A stretch of 64,000 bases of DNA, from the NCBI RefSeq assembly GCF_900129875.1, contig NZ_FQXC01000001.1:186001-250000 (forward strand), in the 5' to 3' direction. Positions 43,285-52,479 of this stretch are shown in pieces; the stretch's first letter is position 1; every line of letters begins with the position of its first letter. The position numbers and the translations under genes are program-made. The notes under the pieces are model-generated. The model saw only the letters and a program-made list of their open reading frames with translations. It was not told where the DNA came from and did not search any database. Source of the DNA: Marivita hallyeonensis. Lineage in GTDB: Bacteria > Pseudomonadota > Alphaproteobacteria > Rhodobacterales > Rhodobacteraceae.

Positions 43285-44613
43285 ATGCACGATTGGCAAA
43301 AGATGACCGCCGCAGAACTTGGACGCGGGATCGGGGCAGGCGAGATCGATCCGGTCGAGTTGACCGAAACCTATCTGTCCGCCATCGACGCGCATGAGCA
43401 TCGCGACCGCATTTACGCGCGCCTCACACCTGAACGCGCAAGGGCCGAAGCGCGCGCCGCGCAAGACCGCGCGCGATTGAACCTTCGCCGGTCCCCGCTC
43501 GATGGCGTGCCGATTTCATGGAAGGACCTGTTCGATACGGCGGGCGTTGTGACCGAAGCCGGGTCGAAGTTGTTGGAAGGTCGGACACCCGCCGAAGACG
43601 CAGAGGTCTTGATTAACGCCACGCATCAGGGGTTGGTCTGCCTTGGCAAAAGCCACCTGAGCGAGCTTGCTTTCTCTGGTCTTGGGGTGAACCCGAAAAC
43701 GGCCACGCCACCGAATATCAACGATCCCGATGCGGCACCTGGTGGGTCGTCCTCGGGCGCGGCGACCTCGGTTGCGTTTGGTCTGGCGCCCGCAGGTATC
43801 GGGTCAGACACGGGCGGTTCGGTGCGTGTTCCAGCCGCCTGGAACGATCTGGTCGGTCTGAAAACCACCTCTGGCGTGCTGAGCCTGAAAGGTGCCGTGC
43901 CGCTGGCTGCGCGGTTCGACACGGTCGGGCCGCTGTGCCGATCGGTCGAAGATGCGGCACTTCTATACACCGCGATGAATAACGACCGCGCCGTCGATCT
44001 GGCCTCGGTGTCGCTCAAGGGCACACGCCTTGCCGTTCTCACGACAACCGCCTTCGACGACATCCGCGATGCGCCGAAAGCCGCCTTCGACTCCGCTATA
44101 TCCCGGTTCCGCGATGCCGGGGCGGTGATTGTCGAGATCGCCGTTCCCGAAGTGGCCGAGGCCATGACCCTCGCCCCGATCCTGTATGGCTGCGAGACCT
44201 ACGGCACATGGAAAGACGTGATCGAAGCCAACCCCGACACCATGTTCAGCGAAATCCTGGCGCGGTTCCGGACGGGCAAAGACTTCACCGGGGCCGATTA
44301 CGTGGCCGCGTGGCACAAGCTTGACGCCTATCGGGCTGCCTATCTGGACGCAACAACGCCCTTCGACGCCGTGCTTTGCGCGACAAGTCCCATCACGCCG
44401 CCCAACGTCGAACGGTTGATGTCGGACAGCGACTATTACGTCACCGAAAACCTGCTGACGCTGCGAAATACACGGATCGGCAATCTGATAGGGCTATGTG
44501 CGTTGACGCTGCCGACCGGCACGCCGTCCTGCGGCGTGTCTCTCATGGCGCATCCTCACGCGGAACGGCGACTTTTGCGGCTTGGAAAAGCGGCAGAAGA
44601 GGCGTTGGCCTGA
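43285..44613 (+). CDS. Amidase (amidase-signature family)
   Basis: The 442-residue amidase has the Ser-cisSer-Lys triad: Lys80 in WKDLFD, the cis-Ser in the GGSSSG stretch (155-157) and nucleophile Ser179 in SDTGGSVR. The family hydrolyses amides to acids and ammonia; the GatA-like subfamily is not excluded, but no gatB or gatC is adjacent. No signal peptide. Short spacing separates it from the divergent UbiH-type gene. Substrate not visible in sequence. Confidence 0.9.
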   Translation: MHDWQKMTAAELGRGIGAGEIDPVELTETYLSAIDAHEHRDRIYARLTPERARAEARAAQDRARLNLRRSPLDGVPISWKDLFDTAGVVTEAGSKLLEGRTPAEDAEVLINATHQGLVCLGKSHLSELAFSGLGVNPKTATPPNINDPDAAPGGSSSGAATSVAFGLAPAGIGSDTGGSVRVPAAWNDLVGLKTTSGVLSLKGAVPLAARFDTVGPLCRSVEDAALLYTAMNNDRAVDLASVSLKGTRLAVLTTTAFDDIRDAPKAAFDSAISRFRDAGAVIVEIAVPEVAEAMTLAPILYGCETYGTWKDVIEANPDTMFSEILARFRTGKDFTGADYVAAWHKLDAYRAAYLDATTPFDAVLCATSPITPPNVERLMSDSDYYVTENLLTLRNTRIGNLIGLCALTLPTGTPSCGVSLMAHPHAERRLLRLGKAAEEALA

Positions 44614-44718
44614 AAGCCACAACCGCCTGACAAGCGTGCGCTTTTTCTGGACGCACCGCCGCTGCCTCTGTAGTTTGGCTGAAAACAGGGCGTCAACGAT
44701 CCTGAACCTGAGGCAGTA

Positions 44719-45915
44719 ATGGTCATGTTTCCCGAGCGGTTTTCGAACCTACCGGCTTATGCGTTCCCGCGTCTGCGCGCTCTTTTGGACGTGCATGAAC
44801 CGGGTGGCCCGGTGGTTCACATGACCATCGGAGAGCCGAAACACGCCTTTCCGCCGTGGATTTCCGAGATCCTGTCGCAAAATATCGCCGGGTTTAACAA
44901 CTATCCGCCGAACGAAGGCACGCCCGAACTGCGCCGGGCTATCGCCGACTGGGTGCAGACGCGCTATGGCGTAAAGCTTGATCCCGACACCCAGATCATG
45001 GCGCTGAACGGCACGCGCGAAGGGCTCTACAATGCAGGCATGGCGCTGTGTCCCGAGACGAAAAACGGCGAAACGCCCGCCGTTCTGATGCCGAACCCGT
45101 TCTATCAGGTCTACCTGATCTCCGCGATTTCGGTGGCAGCGGATCCGGTGTTCGTGAACGCGACCGAGGAAACGGGGCATTTGCCGGACTTCGAAAGCGT
45201 TCCCGAAGACGTGCTGAAGCGCACGGCGCTTGCCTACATCTGTTCACCCGCAAACCCGCAGGGCGCGGTAGCCGACCGCGACTATTGGGAACGGCTGATC
45301 GCTTTGGCCGAGAAGCACGATTTCCAGATCCTCGCGGACGAATGCTACTGTGAAGTCTATCGCGACACGCCGCCGGTTGGCGCTTTGCAGGTTGCGCAGG
45401 AGATGGGCGCGGACCCGGAGCGTGTGGTCATTTTCCATTCGCTGTCGAAGCGGTCAAACCTGCCGGGGCTCCGGTCGGGTTTCGTGGCAGGCGGGCCGGA
45501 AACGCTGAAACAGATCCAGCAGTTGCGCAATTACGCAGGCACGCCGCTGCCTCTGCCGTTGCAAGCAGTGGCCGAAACCGTCTGGCGCGACGAGGCGCAT
45601 GTTGTCGAGAACCGCAAGCTTTATGCCGAGAAGTTCGACATGGCTGACCGCATCTTCGGCAACGTGCCGGGCTATCGCTCGCCGCCCGCAGGGTTTTTCC
45701 TGTGGCTGCCGGTCGACGATGGAGAGGCGGCGGCACTGAAATTGTGGAAAGAGACAGGCGTCCGGGTGCTGCCCGGTGCGTACCTGTCGCGAGACACCGA
45801 AGCCGGCAACCCCGGCCAAGGCTATATCCGGGTCGCCCTTGTGGCCCCGAAAGACGAAACCAAACGTGGCCTGACGCAGATCAGGGACTGCCTTTACGGC
45901 AGTGAAGACCAATAA
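44719..45915 (+). CDS. Class I aminotransferase, DapC-like
   Basis: The 398-residue fold-type I PLP enzyme has the PLP-Lys in [15 protein letters not shown], and Asn/Asp/Tyr contacts in [20 protein letters not shown] and ADECYCEVY. The [15 protein letters not shown] block is characteristic of succinyldiaminopimelate transaminases, which make the amino group of meso-diaminopimelate for lysine and peptidoglycan; that function is an inference. ATG 44719 with GAGG 8 bases upstream is preferred, with ATG 44725 as alternative. It is upstream of ftsK with an 11-base gap. Confidence 0.8.
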   Translation: MVMFPERFSNLPAYAFPRLRALLDVHEPGGPVVHMTIGEPKHAFPPWISEILSQNIAGFNNYPPNEGTPELRRAIADWVQTRYGVKLDPDTQIMALNGTREGLYNAGMALCPETKNGETPAVLMPNPFYQVYLISAISVAADPVFVNATEETGHLPDFESVPEDVLKRTALAYICSPANPQGAVADRDYWERLIALAEKHDFQILADECYCEVYRDTPPVGALQVAQEMGADPERVVIFHSLSKRSNLPGLRSGFVAGGPETLKQIQQLRNYAGTPLPLPLQAVAETVWRDEAHVVENRKLYAEKFDMADRIFGNVPGYRSPPAGFFLWLPVDDGEAAALKLWKETGVRVLPGAYLSRDTEAGNPGQGYIRVALVAPKDETKRGLTQIRDCLYGSEDQ

Positions 45916-45926
45916 AGAGGCGAGAC

Positions 45927-48845
45927 ATGGCATATCAGGCGCGGGGGCGGGACCCCTTGTTCGACAGCAACATGCAGGCGGCGATCGAGAAGCGTGGCAA
46001 AGAGCTTGCGGGCTTTGTGCTGATGGCGCTGGGCGCCATGGCCGCCGCGATGATCTGGTCCTATTCGCCCGCTGACCCAAGCTGGTTGTCGGCCACGGAT
46101 GCCCCTGTGCAGAACTGGTTGGGCCGTCCCGGCGCGTCTGTCGCGGCCCCCTTGTTCATGATCGTCGGCTGGGCCAGCTGGGGTTTGGCGCTGGTGCTTC
46201 TGGTCTGGGGCGCACGTTTTGCGACCCACAAGGGCGAAGAGCGCGCGCTGAGCTGTCTGATCTTCGCGCCTATCTGGATCGCTCTGGCCGCTATCTACGC
46301 CGCCGGTGTGCCCGAAAGCGCAAGCTGGACACATAGCTTTGGCCTTGGCGGACTTTTCGGCGACATGATGATGGGATCGGTCCTGACAATCCTGCCGCTT
46401 GGAACCACGTTCGCACTGAAGCTGATGACGCTCCTCCTCGGCGGTGTTGTCCTGGCCATGGGGGCCTTTGTTCTTGGCTTCACGCGGGCGGAGGTTGCCC
46501 GGATTGCCCGGTTCCTTCTGGTGGGTGTGATCATGGTCTACGCCACGCTTCTGTCTGTCTTGGGCAAAGGGGCGAGCGGTGCGGTCAGCGCGGCGCGCCA
46601 GCTGCAGGAGAAGAATGCAGAACGCCGAGCCTTGCGCGCGCAGGAAGAGGCCGAGGCCGCCGAATGGGCCGCAGCGCATGCCGCCATCCCCGCCGAACCT
46701 CGCGTGACCCGGGTTGCCCCGCGCGCCCCGGACGACGCGTTTATCGACGACGGCTTCGCCGAAGCGCCCGCACCACAGAAAACCGGCTTCCTGTCCAAGA
46801 TGCCCTCGCTCATCCGCCGCACTGATCCTGAACCGGAACTGATCGACAACGAGCTTTTTGGTGAGTTACCGGAAACACTGCCCGGCGATGATCGTGTTCG
46901 CGCGAAGATCGCCGACGCGATCAAGTCGCGCGTGCGGCAGAACCCGGCGGTGACCTCGGCATCGGTGGCACCCTTGACCAAGGGGCGGGGCCGCGGCCCC
47001 GATCCGCTGATCATTCAGCCGAAAGGCCTGCCGCCCGAACCCCCGCTGACAGCGCGTGCCGCAGCACCGGGCCGGGCAGAGCCGCCCGTGACCGCACCGA
47101 AACAGGCTTTCGTGCCGCAGCCCGAGCCAGAAGAAAACATCTTCGATGATATGACGGATTGGGACGATTACGGCGACGCGCCCGCGACATTCGCGCCCGT
47201 GCCGCCTGTCCCGTCCGCGCCGACGCAGGCCAAGAAGGTCGTGCAACAGCCGCAGCGTAAGCCTTTGCAGCCCTCCAAACGCGCGCAGCAAGAGGCGCAA
47301 CCGCAACTGCAATTCGAAGACAAGGTTGTCGATTACGAATTGCCTCCGCTCGGCCTGCTCATGGATCCGGCCAATATCGAGCGCCATCACCTGAGTGACG
47401 AAGCGCTGGAAGAGAACGCGCGGATGTTGGAGGCCGTGCTGGATGACTATGGCGTCAAGGGCGAGATCGTGTCGGTCCGCCCGGGTCCGGTTGTCACCAT
47501 GTACGAGCTGGAGCCTGCGCCGGGCCTGAAAGCGTCCCGCGTGATTGGCCTTGCTGACGATATCGCGCGATCGATGTCCGCGCTCTCCGCGCGTGTCTCG
47601 ACCGTCCCGGGCCGCTCCGTCATCGGGATCGAACTCCCGAACGAAAACCGCGAGATGGTCAGTTTCCGCGAAATCCTGTCCACCCGCGATTACGGTGACG
47701 GCACGCAGAAACTGCCGCTCGCACTTGGCAAGGACATCGGCGGCGACCCGGTGGTCGCGAATCTCGCCAAGATGCCTCACCTCCTGATCGCGGGGACCAC
47801 GGGCTCCGGTAAGTCGGTCGCGATCAACACGATGATCCTGTCGCTGCTCTACAAACTGTCCCCCGCCGATCTGCGCCTCGTGATGATCGACCCCAAGATG
47901 CTCGAACTCAGCGTCTATGACGGCATTCCGCACCTCCTCAGCCCGGTTGTGACCGACCCGAAAAAGGCGGTTGTCGCGCTGAAATGGGTCGTGGGCGAGA
48001 TGGAAGACCGCTATCGCAAGATGTCCAAGATGGGCGTCCGCAACATCGACGGCTACAACAGCCGCGTCGCCGACGCGTTGTCCAAGAACGAGATGTTCGA
48101 GCGGACGGTGCAAACCGGCTTCGACGACGAAACCGGCGAGCCGATCTTCGAGACCGAGGAAATCCAGCCGGTGAAGATGCCGTACATCGTCGTCATTGTG
48201 GACGAGATGGCTGACCTCATGATGGTCGCAGGCAAAGAGATCGAGGCCTGCATCCAGCGCCTCGCGCAGATGGCTCGTGCCAGCGGCATTCACCTCATCA
48301 TGGCCACCCAGCGCCCGTCGGTCGATGTCATCACCGGTACGATCAAGGCCAACTTCCCGACGCGGATCAGTTTCCAGGTCACGTCGAAGATCGACAGCCG
48401 CACGATCCTTGGTGAGATGGGCGCGGAGCAACTTCTGGGGCAAGGCGACATGCTCTACATGGCGGGCGGCGCCAAGATCACCCGCTGCCACGGGCCCTTT
48501 GTATCCGATGAAGAGGTCGAGGAAATCGTCACCCACCTTAAGGCCTTCGGGCCGCCGGAATACGTCTCCGGCGTGGTGCAAGGTCCCGATGACGAAAAGG
48601 CCGACAATATCGATGCCGTGCTGGGTCTCAACACCGGCGGCAACACCGACGGCGAAGACGCGCTTTACGATCAGGCGGTGGCCATCGTCATCCGTGATCG
48701 CAAATGTTCGACCTCCTACATCCAGCGCAAGCTTGCTATCGGCTACAACAAGGCCGCGCGTCTGGTCGAGCAGATGGAGGACGAGGGCGTCGTTTCAGCC
48801 GCCAACCACGTCGGCAAGCGCGAGATTCTCGTGCCCGAGCAGTAG
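45927..48845 (+). CDS. ftsK: DNA translocase FtsK
   Basis: The 972-residue protein moves chromosome dimers at the septum. The N-terminus has four to five membrane helices (about residues 25-205), followed by a long Pro/Ala/Glu-rich linker (about 220-480). The motor has Walker A GTTGSGKS (623-630, Lys629) and Walker [10 protein letters not shown], with the [15 protein letters not shown] sensor-like stretch. The C-terminal gamma domain ([28 protein letters not shown]) recognises KOPS sequences. A purine-rich site is just before ATG 45927. A stem-loop abuts the stop codon. Confidence 0.97.
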   Translation: MAYQARGRDPLFDSNMQAAIEKRGKELAGFVLMALGAMAAAMIWSYSPADPSWLSATDAPVQNWLGRPGASVAAPLFMIVGWASWGLALVLLVWGARFATHKGEERALSCLIFAPIWIALAAIYAAGVPESASWTHSFGLGGLFGDMMMGSVLTILPLGTTFALKLMTLLLGGVVLAMGAFVLGFTRAEVARIARFLLVGVIMVYATLLSVLGKGASGAVSAARQLQEKNAERRALRAQEEAEAAEWAAAHAAIPAEPRVTRVAPRAPDDAFIDDGFAEAPAPQKTGFLSKMPSLIRRTDPEPELIDNELFGELPETLPGDDRVRAKIADAIKSRVRQNPAVTSASVAPLTKGRGRGPDPLIIQPKGLPPEPPLTARAAAPGRAEPPVTAPKQAFVPQPEPEENIFDDMTDWDDYGDAPATFAPVPPVPSAPTQAKKVVQQPQRKPLQPSKRAQQEAQPQLQFEDKVVDYELPPLGLLMDPANIERHHLSDEALEENARMLEAVLDDYGVKGEIVSVRPGPVVTMYELEPAPGLKASRVIGLADDIARSMSALSARVSTVPGRSVIGIELPNENREMVSFREILSTRDYGDGTQKLPLALGKDIGGDPVVANLAKMPHLLIAGTTGSGKSVAINTMILSLLYKLSPADLRLVMIDPKMLELSVYDGIPHLLSPVVTDPKKAVVALKWVVGEMEDRYRKMSKMGVRNIDGYNSRVADALSKNEMFERTVQTGFDDETGEPIFETEEIQPVKMPYIVVIVDEMADLMMVAGKEIEACIQRLAQMARASGIHLIMATQRPSVDVITGTIKANFPTRISFQVTSKIDSRTILGEMGAEQLLGQGDMLYMAGGAKITRCHGPFVSDEEVEEIVTHLKAFGPPEYVSGVVQGPDDEKADNIDAVLGLNTGGNTDGEDALYDQAVAIVIRDRKCSTSYIQRKLAIGYNKAARLVEQMEDEGVVSAANHVGKREILVPEQ

Positions 48846-48864
48846 GGTGGGTTTCTAACCCACC
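48846..48864 (+). other. Stem-loop abutting the ftsK stop
   Basis: GGTGGGTT (48846-48853) pairs with AACCCACC (48857-48864) around a 3-base loop, directly after the ftsK stop. A related stem is at 23974-23992. A T-tract is not evident, so it is either a weak terminator or a stabiliser; the lolA start lies about 100 bases further. Confidence 0.55.
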
Positions 48865-48964
48865 TTCCCCTGCCAAATCGGCGAAATTCCCCGCTGCTAT
48901 CGCATAACAGCGCGTCCGCTGCCATATAGGATCAAAGACGACCCGAGCAGACTGGACCCGACCT

Positions 48965-49552
48965 ATGCGCCTTTTCGCCTTACTGACCGCTCTGATGTTG
49001 ACTGCGCTGCCTGCGATGGCACAGCAGATCCCGCTGAACGCGCTGTCGAATTACCTCAACCAGCTCACCAGCGCCGAGGGCAGTTTCACCCAGATCAATG
49101 CGGACGGCACCATCTCCACCGGAACGATCTACCTGCGCCGCCCCGGCAAGGTGCGGTTCGAATACAATCCGCCCGAACAGGCGCTTGTCATGGCGAACAA
49201 TGGCGCGGTGGTGGTCTTTGACCGTAAATTGCGCGGAGAGCCGGAAACATACCCGCTCAATCGGACACCCCTTGGGCTGATCCTTGCCCGCAACGTCGAT
49301 CTGTCGCGCGCGAACATGGTGGTGGCGCACGGCTATGACGGCACCGCGACCACCGTTACGGCACAGGACCCCGAGAACCCGGAATACGGCAGCATCCAAC
49401 TCGTCTTCACGGGCAACCCGGTCGAACTGCGCCAATGGATCATCACCGACGATGCCGGTGGTCAGACGACGGTGATCCTCGGCGCGCTGGAGCGCAAACA
49501 GCTGTCGAACCGGCTTTTCAATATCGAGCAGGAGCGGAACGCGAACCGCTGA
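48965..49552 (+). CDS. lolA: Outer-membrane lipoprotein carrier LolA
   Basis: The 195-residue periplasmic protein has a signal peptide (MRLFALLTALMLTALPAMAQ, cut near AMA). Landmarks of LolA are the GSFTQINADGTISTG strand, YLRRPGKVRFEYNPPEQALVMANNGAVVVFDRK, and the C-terminal TTVILGALERKQLSNRLFNI segment. It carries lipoproteins across the periplasm to the outer membrane. It is 119 bases after ftsK, a common neighbour in alphaproteobacteria. Confidence 0.95.
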   Translation: MRLFALLTALMLTALPAMAQQIPLNALSNYLNQLTSAEGSFTQINADGTISTGTIYLRRPGKVRFEYNPPEQALVMANNGAVVVFDRKLRGEPETYPLNRTPLGLILARNVDLSRANMVVAHGYDGTATTVTAQDPENPEYGSIQLVFTGNPVELRQWIITDDAGGQTTVILGALERKQLSNRLFNIEQERNANR

Positions 49553-49618
49553 TCAGAAGCTGCTTCTGAGGAAGTCGATGGCGACCCGCACCTTGTTGGG
49601 CGGGTTGTTCCGGCTCGG
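49553..49618 (-). pseudogene. Possible remnant of a LysR-type regulator C-terminus
   Basis: Read on the minus strand, the 21 codons before a TGA give NKVRVAIDFLRSSF at the end, which resembles the typical last residues of LysR regulators (KVR-x-FIDFL). An in-frame TGA ends the reading upstream, and other frames there do not continue the family. The short match and missing body make this a guess about decay, not a functional gene. It touches the lolA stop. Confidence 0.25.
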
Positions 49619-49737
49619 TCAGGTCGGCGGCGGGGTCGTTCAATTCTGTTGGGCCGCCGCCCTTGCCGAATGAGTAGAGCAGGCACGGATAAAAGAGCGT
49701 GTCGGGTTAACAATCGGTTAAATGGCAGCATCCCTGT

Positions 49738-49765
49738 CCCAATGTTTCGCGCGCGAAACATTGGG
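49738..49765. repeat. 28-bp perfect palindrome
   Basis: Arms CCCAATGTTTCGCG (49738-49751) and CGCGAAACATTGGG (49752-49765) are exact reverse complements. It lies between lolA and the SLT lipoprotein stop, where the two genes converge. No T-tract follows on either strand. It may act as a terminator or as a protein-binding site. Confidence 0.85.
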
Positions 49766-49777
49766 GCCGGATCGGAC

Positions 49778-50368
49778 CTATCGGCGGACCCGGCAGGTCG
49801 CCAGTTGCCCGCGGTACAGCACCGACCGTGCCGCGACCTCGTCCGCCACCCGCAAGAGCCAGGCTTTGCTATTGTAGCTGCCCCGCGCGAACCCGGTGCG
49901 CCCCTCGTGGTAGGCCAGGTACTGGTTGCGCGCATCGTTCATCGAAATGCCCAGACGGCGGTTCGACTCCGCCATGTACCACCCCATGAAATCCGCCGCA
50001 TCGTTGATGTCGTTCCGACGCGCGCGGAATTTGCGCTGGTCGTCCACATATTCCTGCCATGTCCCGTCCAGCGCCTGACTATAGCCAAAGGCCGAGCTTT
50101 GCCGCCCCATCGGGATCACACCAAGGGTGTAGCGAAAAGGCGTCCGGGCATCGGACTTGAATTTGCTCTCCTGATACATCGACGCCATCTGCACGTGCAC
50201 CGGCACGCCCCATTTGCGTTCCGCCGCACGAAAGGCACGCATGTATCCGGGGCGCTGCTGCAGGATGGAGCAGGCATTATCAAGGTTTCGGGGCGCCGAT
50301 GTGCCGCCGCCGCCCCCGCAAGAGGCCGCCAACAGGACAATCACCAAGGCGCGAAAGAATCTGCTCAT
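49778..50368 (-). CDS. SLT-domain lytic transglycosylase lipoprotein
   Basis: The 196-residue lipoprotein has lipobox LLAASCGGG (Cys17), then a soluble-lytic-transglycosylase-type domain: VHVQMASMYQESKF with the likely catalytic Glu67, GYSQALDGTW, and DAADFMGWYMAESNRRLGIS. Enzymes of this type cut peptidoglycan glycan strands to anhydro-muropeptides. It is small for the family, and the Gly-rich stretch after Cys17 suggests a flexible tether to the outer membrane. GAGAGGCCC precedes the ATG. Confidence 0.87.
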   Translation of the reverse strand: MSRFFRALVIVLLAASCGGGGGTSAPRNLDNACSILQQRPGYMRAFRAAERKWGVPVHVQMASMYQESKFKSDARTPFRYTLGVIPMGRQSSAFGYSQALDGTWQEYVDDQRKFRARRNDINDAADFMGWYMAESNRRLGISMNDARNQYLAYHEGRTGFARGSYNSKAWLLRVADEVAARSVLYRGQLATCRVRR

Positions 50369-50594
50369 GGGCCTCTCGCATATATCTCGAAGGCGGTTTT
50401 CCGCCTTTCGTTTAAACTTTAGTGTACCTGAAAGCCGACATATGGGAAATCACAATTCCAGACGTCAGCAAGGCGCCGCCGCGCGATACCGGCCCCTGTC
50501 GCCGAGGGCTGCACAGACTGTTTCCATGAAAATCCGACCGAGAAATGGACAATATGTCGAAAATCAGGCAGTTATATGGCAACGGAAGGGACTC

Positions 50595-50921
50595 ATGATC
50601 AGACAACGCGCAAAATACAACATCGGTCAGGTGGTACGCCATCGCAGGCACCCCTTTCGAGGTGTTGTCTTCGACGTGGACCCTGAATTCAACAACACCG
50701 AAGAATGGTACGAGGCCATTCCCGAGGACAGCCGACCTGCGAAAAAGCAGCCGTTCTACCATCTTCTGGCGGAAAACGAGCAAAGCTTTTACGTGGCTTA
50801 TGTCTCGGAACAGAACCTCATTGCCGACTATTCCGGGGAACCGGTGGAACATCCCGACGTGCCGGACCTGTTCGGCGCGTTCGAAGACGGAAGCTACGAA
50901 CTCCATTTCCAGTACAACTGA
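50595..50921 (+). CDS. hspQ: Heat-shock protein HspQ
   Basis: The 108-residue protein fits HspQ: KYNIGQVVRHRRHPFRGVVFDVDPEF, then EEWYEAIPED, QPFYHLLAEN and EQSFYVAYVSEQNLIAD. HspQ modulates Lon protease specificity and is heat-inducible in enterobacteria. GGAAGGG lies 5-12 bases upstream of ATG 50595. The in-frame reading further upstream contains no good ribosome site and is divergent from the SLT gene. A convergent terminator follows. Confidence 0.92.
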   Translation: MIRQRAKYNIGQVVRHRRHPFRGVVFDVDPEFNNTEEWYEAIPEDSRPAKKQPFYHLLAENEQSFYVAYVSEQNLIADYSGEPVEHPDVPDLFGAFEDGSYELHFQYN

Positions 50922-50954
50922 TCTCTCTCAGTTTGCCACGTTGCGTTACCAGTC

Positions 50955-50976
50955 AGGGCTCCCGTTCGGGAGCCCT
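50955..50976. terminator. Bidirectional terminator between hspQ and the aldolase gene
   Basis: AGGGCTCCC (50955-50963) pairs with GGGAGCCCT (50968-50976), loop GTTC, followed by TTTGTT on the plus strand. It ends 4 bases before the stop of the convergent aldolase gene and probably serves hspQ mainly. Confidence 0.75.
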
Positions 50977-50980
50977 TTGT

Positions 50981-52006
50981 TCATGCGGCTTTGAGAAGAT
51001 CGATGAACCGGTCGATCTCTTCGTCGGCAATTGACCAATCACAAACAAGCCGTCCTCGCGCGGGCTCTTCGCCTGAGGTGTAGTAGACCGCGCCGTTCGA
51101 CTGAAGATGGTCATGCAGCGCGCGCGGCGCGGTGAAGAAGATCATGTTGGCTGTCACGTCGTTGACGATCCGCACATCAGGATTCTGCGCAATACCGCGA
51201 TGCAGCCGCGCGGCCTTGGCGTTGGCCCGGCGTGCCAGGTCAAGCCACAGGTCGTCCCGCAGGTAGCCTGCCATCTGGGCCGACAGATAGCGGTGCTTGG
51301 AAAACAGATGCCCGCCGCGCTTGCGCCTGTGCTCGAATTCCTGCGCTTGATCCGAGTCGAAAAAGATCACCGCCTCGACGCCCATCAACCCGTTCTTGGT
51401 GCCGCCGAACACTGCGACATCGACACCCAGCTTCCACGTCATTTCCGCCGGGCTGCAGTCCAAAGCGGCGATGGCGTTGGCAAAACGCGCCCCGTCCAGA
51501 TGGACCGGCAGGTCATAGGCATGCGCCGTTTCGCAGAGAACACGCAGGTCCTCGAGCGAGTAGACATTGCCCATCTCGGTGACCTGCGTGATCGACACCG
51601 CAGCGCGCCGGGGCCCGTGCACACCGCGGTTGCCTTGCGTCAGGATCGCCGCCTCCAGATCGGCCTTTGTCATCCGGTCAGCGCCTTTCGTCAGGGTCAG
51701 CTTCGCGCCGCCGGTGTAGAATTCGGGCGCGTTGCACTCGTCCTCTTCGATATGCGCAACCGGCGCACAGAAAATCGCGTCGAACGGTTTGACCAACGAC
51801 GCAAGCGCCAGGGAATTCGCGGCGGTGCCAGTGGCCACCAGATAAACGGCAGCGTCGGGCGCTTCGAACAGATCGCGGAGCCGCTGGCGCACTTCGTCCA
51901 TCATCGCATCGGCGCCGTAGCCCAGGGTGTAGCCCTGATTGGCTTCGGCAAGCGTGTCCAGAATGGCCTGCGGGACGGGTCCGCTGTTGTCTGAGGCAAA
52001 AAACAT
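50981..52006 (-). CDS. Low-specificity threonine aldolase-like PLP enzyme
   Basis: The 341-residue fold-type I enzyme has the PLP-lysine in VFGGTKNGLMG, His and Asp contacts in VHLDGARFANA, and FYTGGAKLTL. The family cleaves L-threonine and L-allo-threonine to glycine and acetaldehyde. The ATG at 52006 shares one base with the stop of the upstream YcgN gene (TGATG). It ends a three-gene unit with ribF and YcgN, and a bidirectional terminator lies just after the stop. Confidence 0.9.
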   Translation of the reverse strand: MFFASDNSGPVPQAILDTLAEANQGYTLGYGADAMMDEVRQRLRDLFEAPDAAVYLVATGTAANSLALASLVKPFDAIFCAPVAHIEEDECNAPEFYTGGAKLTLTKGADRMTKADLEAAILTQGNRGVHGPRRAAVSITQVTEMGNVYSLEDLRVLCETAHAYDLPVHLDGARFANAIAALDCSPAEMTWKLGVDVAVFGGTKNGLMGVEAVIFFDSDQAQEFEHRRKRGGHLFSKHRYLSAQMAGYLRDDLWLDLARRANAKAARLHRGIAQNPDVRIVNDVTANMIFFTAPRALHDHLQSNGAVYYTSGEEPARGRLVCDWSIADEEIDRFIDLLKAA

Positions 52007-52479
52007 CAGGTCGGTTCCTCGATAATGTGGTCTTCCCAATCGTCTTCGTGCACTTCGAATTCGGGGACTGTCCGGTCTTTCACCGACACGCCAGCGTCAT
52101 GGACCGACTGTGCCGTCCCCGAGATCAGCGGATGCCAGTCATAAAGCGGCTTGCCTTCCCACACGAGCCGGTAGGCGCATGTCTGCGGCATCCAGTAGGC
52201 ATGGCTGTCGATGTTCGTGGGCTTCAGCACAATGCATTCCGGCACGAACTGGTGGCGGATCTCGTACTGTGCACAGCGACAGGTGCTGTCGTCGAACAGG
52301 CGGCAGGCGACGCGCGTCAGTTCGACATGCCCGGTCTCTTCGTCTTCCAGCTTGTTGAGGCAGCATTTCCCGCAACCGTCGCACAGCGCTTCCCACTCTT
52401 TCTCGGACAACTCTGTCAGCGCCTTGCGCTCCCAGAACCGTGGCGAGAGTCCGTGCCTGTCGATCGGGTCGGCGCTCAT
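52006..52479 (-). CDS. YcgN-family cysteine-cluster protein
   Basis: The 157-residue protein has the CxxCxxCC core CDGCGKCCLNKLEDEETG and a further Cys-rich DSTCRCAQYEIR segment, with PECIVLKPTN and CAYRLVWEGKPL. The family likely binds metal through the cysteine cluster; YcgN's role is unclear. ATG 52479 overlaps the ribF stop by 4 bases. It is translated between ribF and the aldolase in a coupled unit. Confidence 0.92.
   Translation of the reverse strand: MSADPIDRHGLSPRFWERKALTELSEKEWEALCDGCGKCCLNKLEDEETGHVELTRVACRLFDDSTCRCAQYEIRHQFVPECIVLKPTNIDSHAYWMPQTCAYRLVWEGKPLYDWHPLISGTAQSVHDAGVSVKDRTVPEFEVHEDDWEDHIIEEPT

Noticed and set aside
46866-48581. A 571-residue open frame on the minus strand across ftsK.
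   Set aside because: It is antisense to the FtsK motor and shows no recognisable domain; long antisense frames are common in such GC-rich genes.
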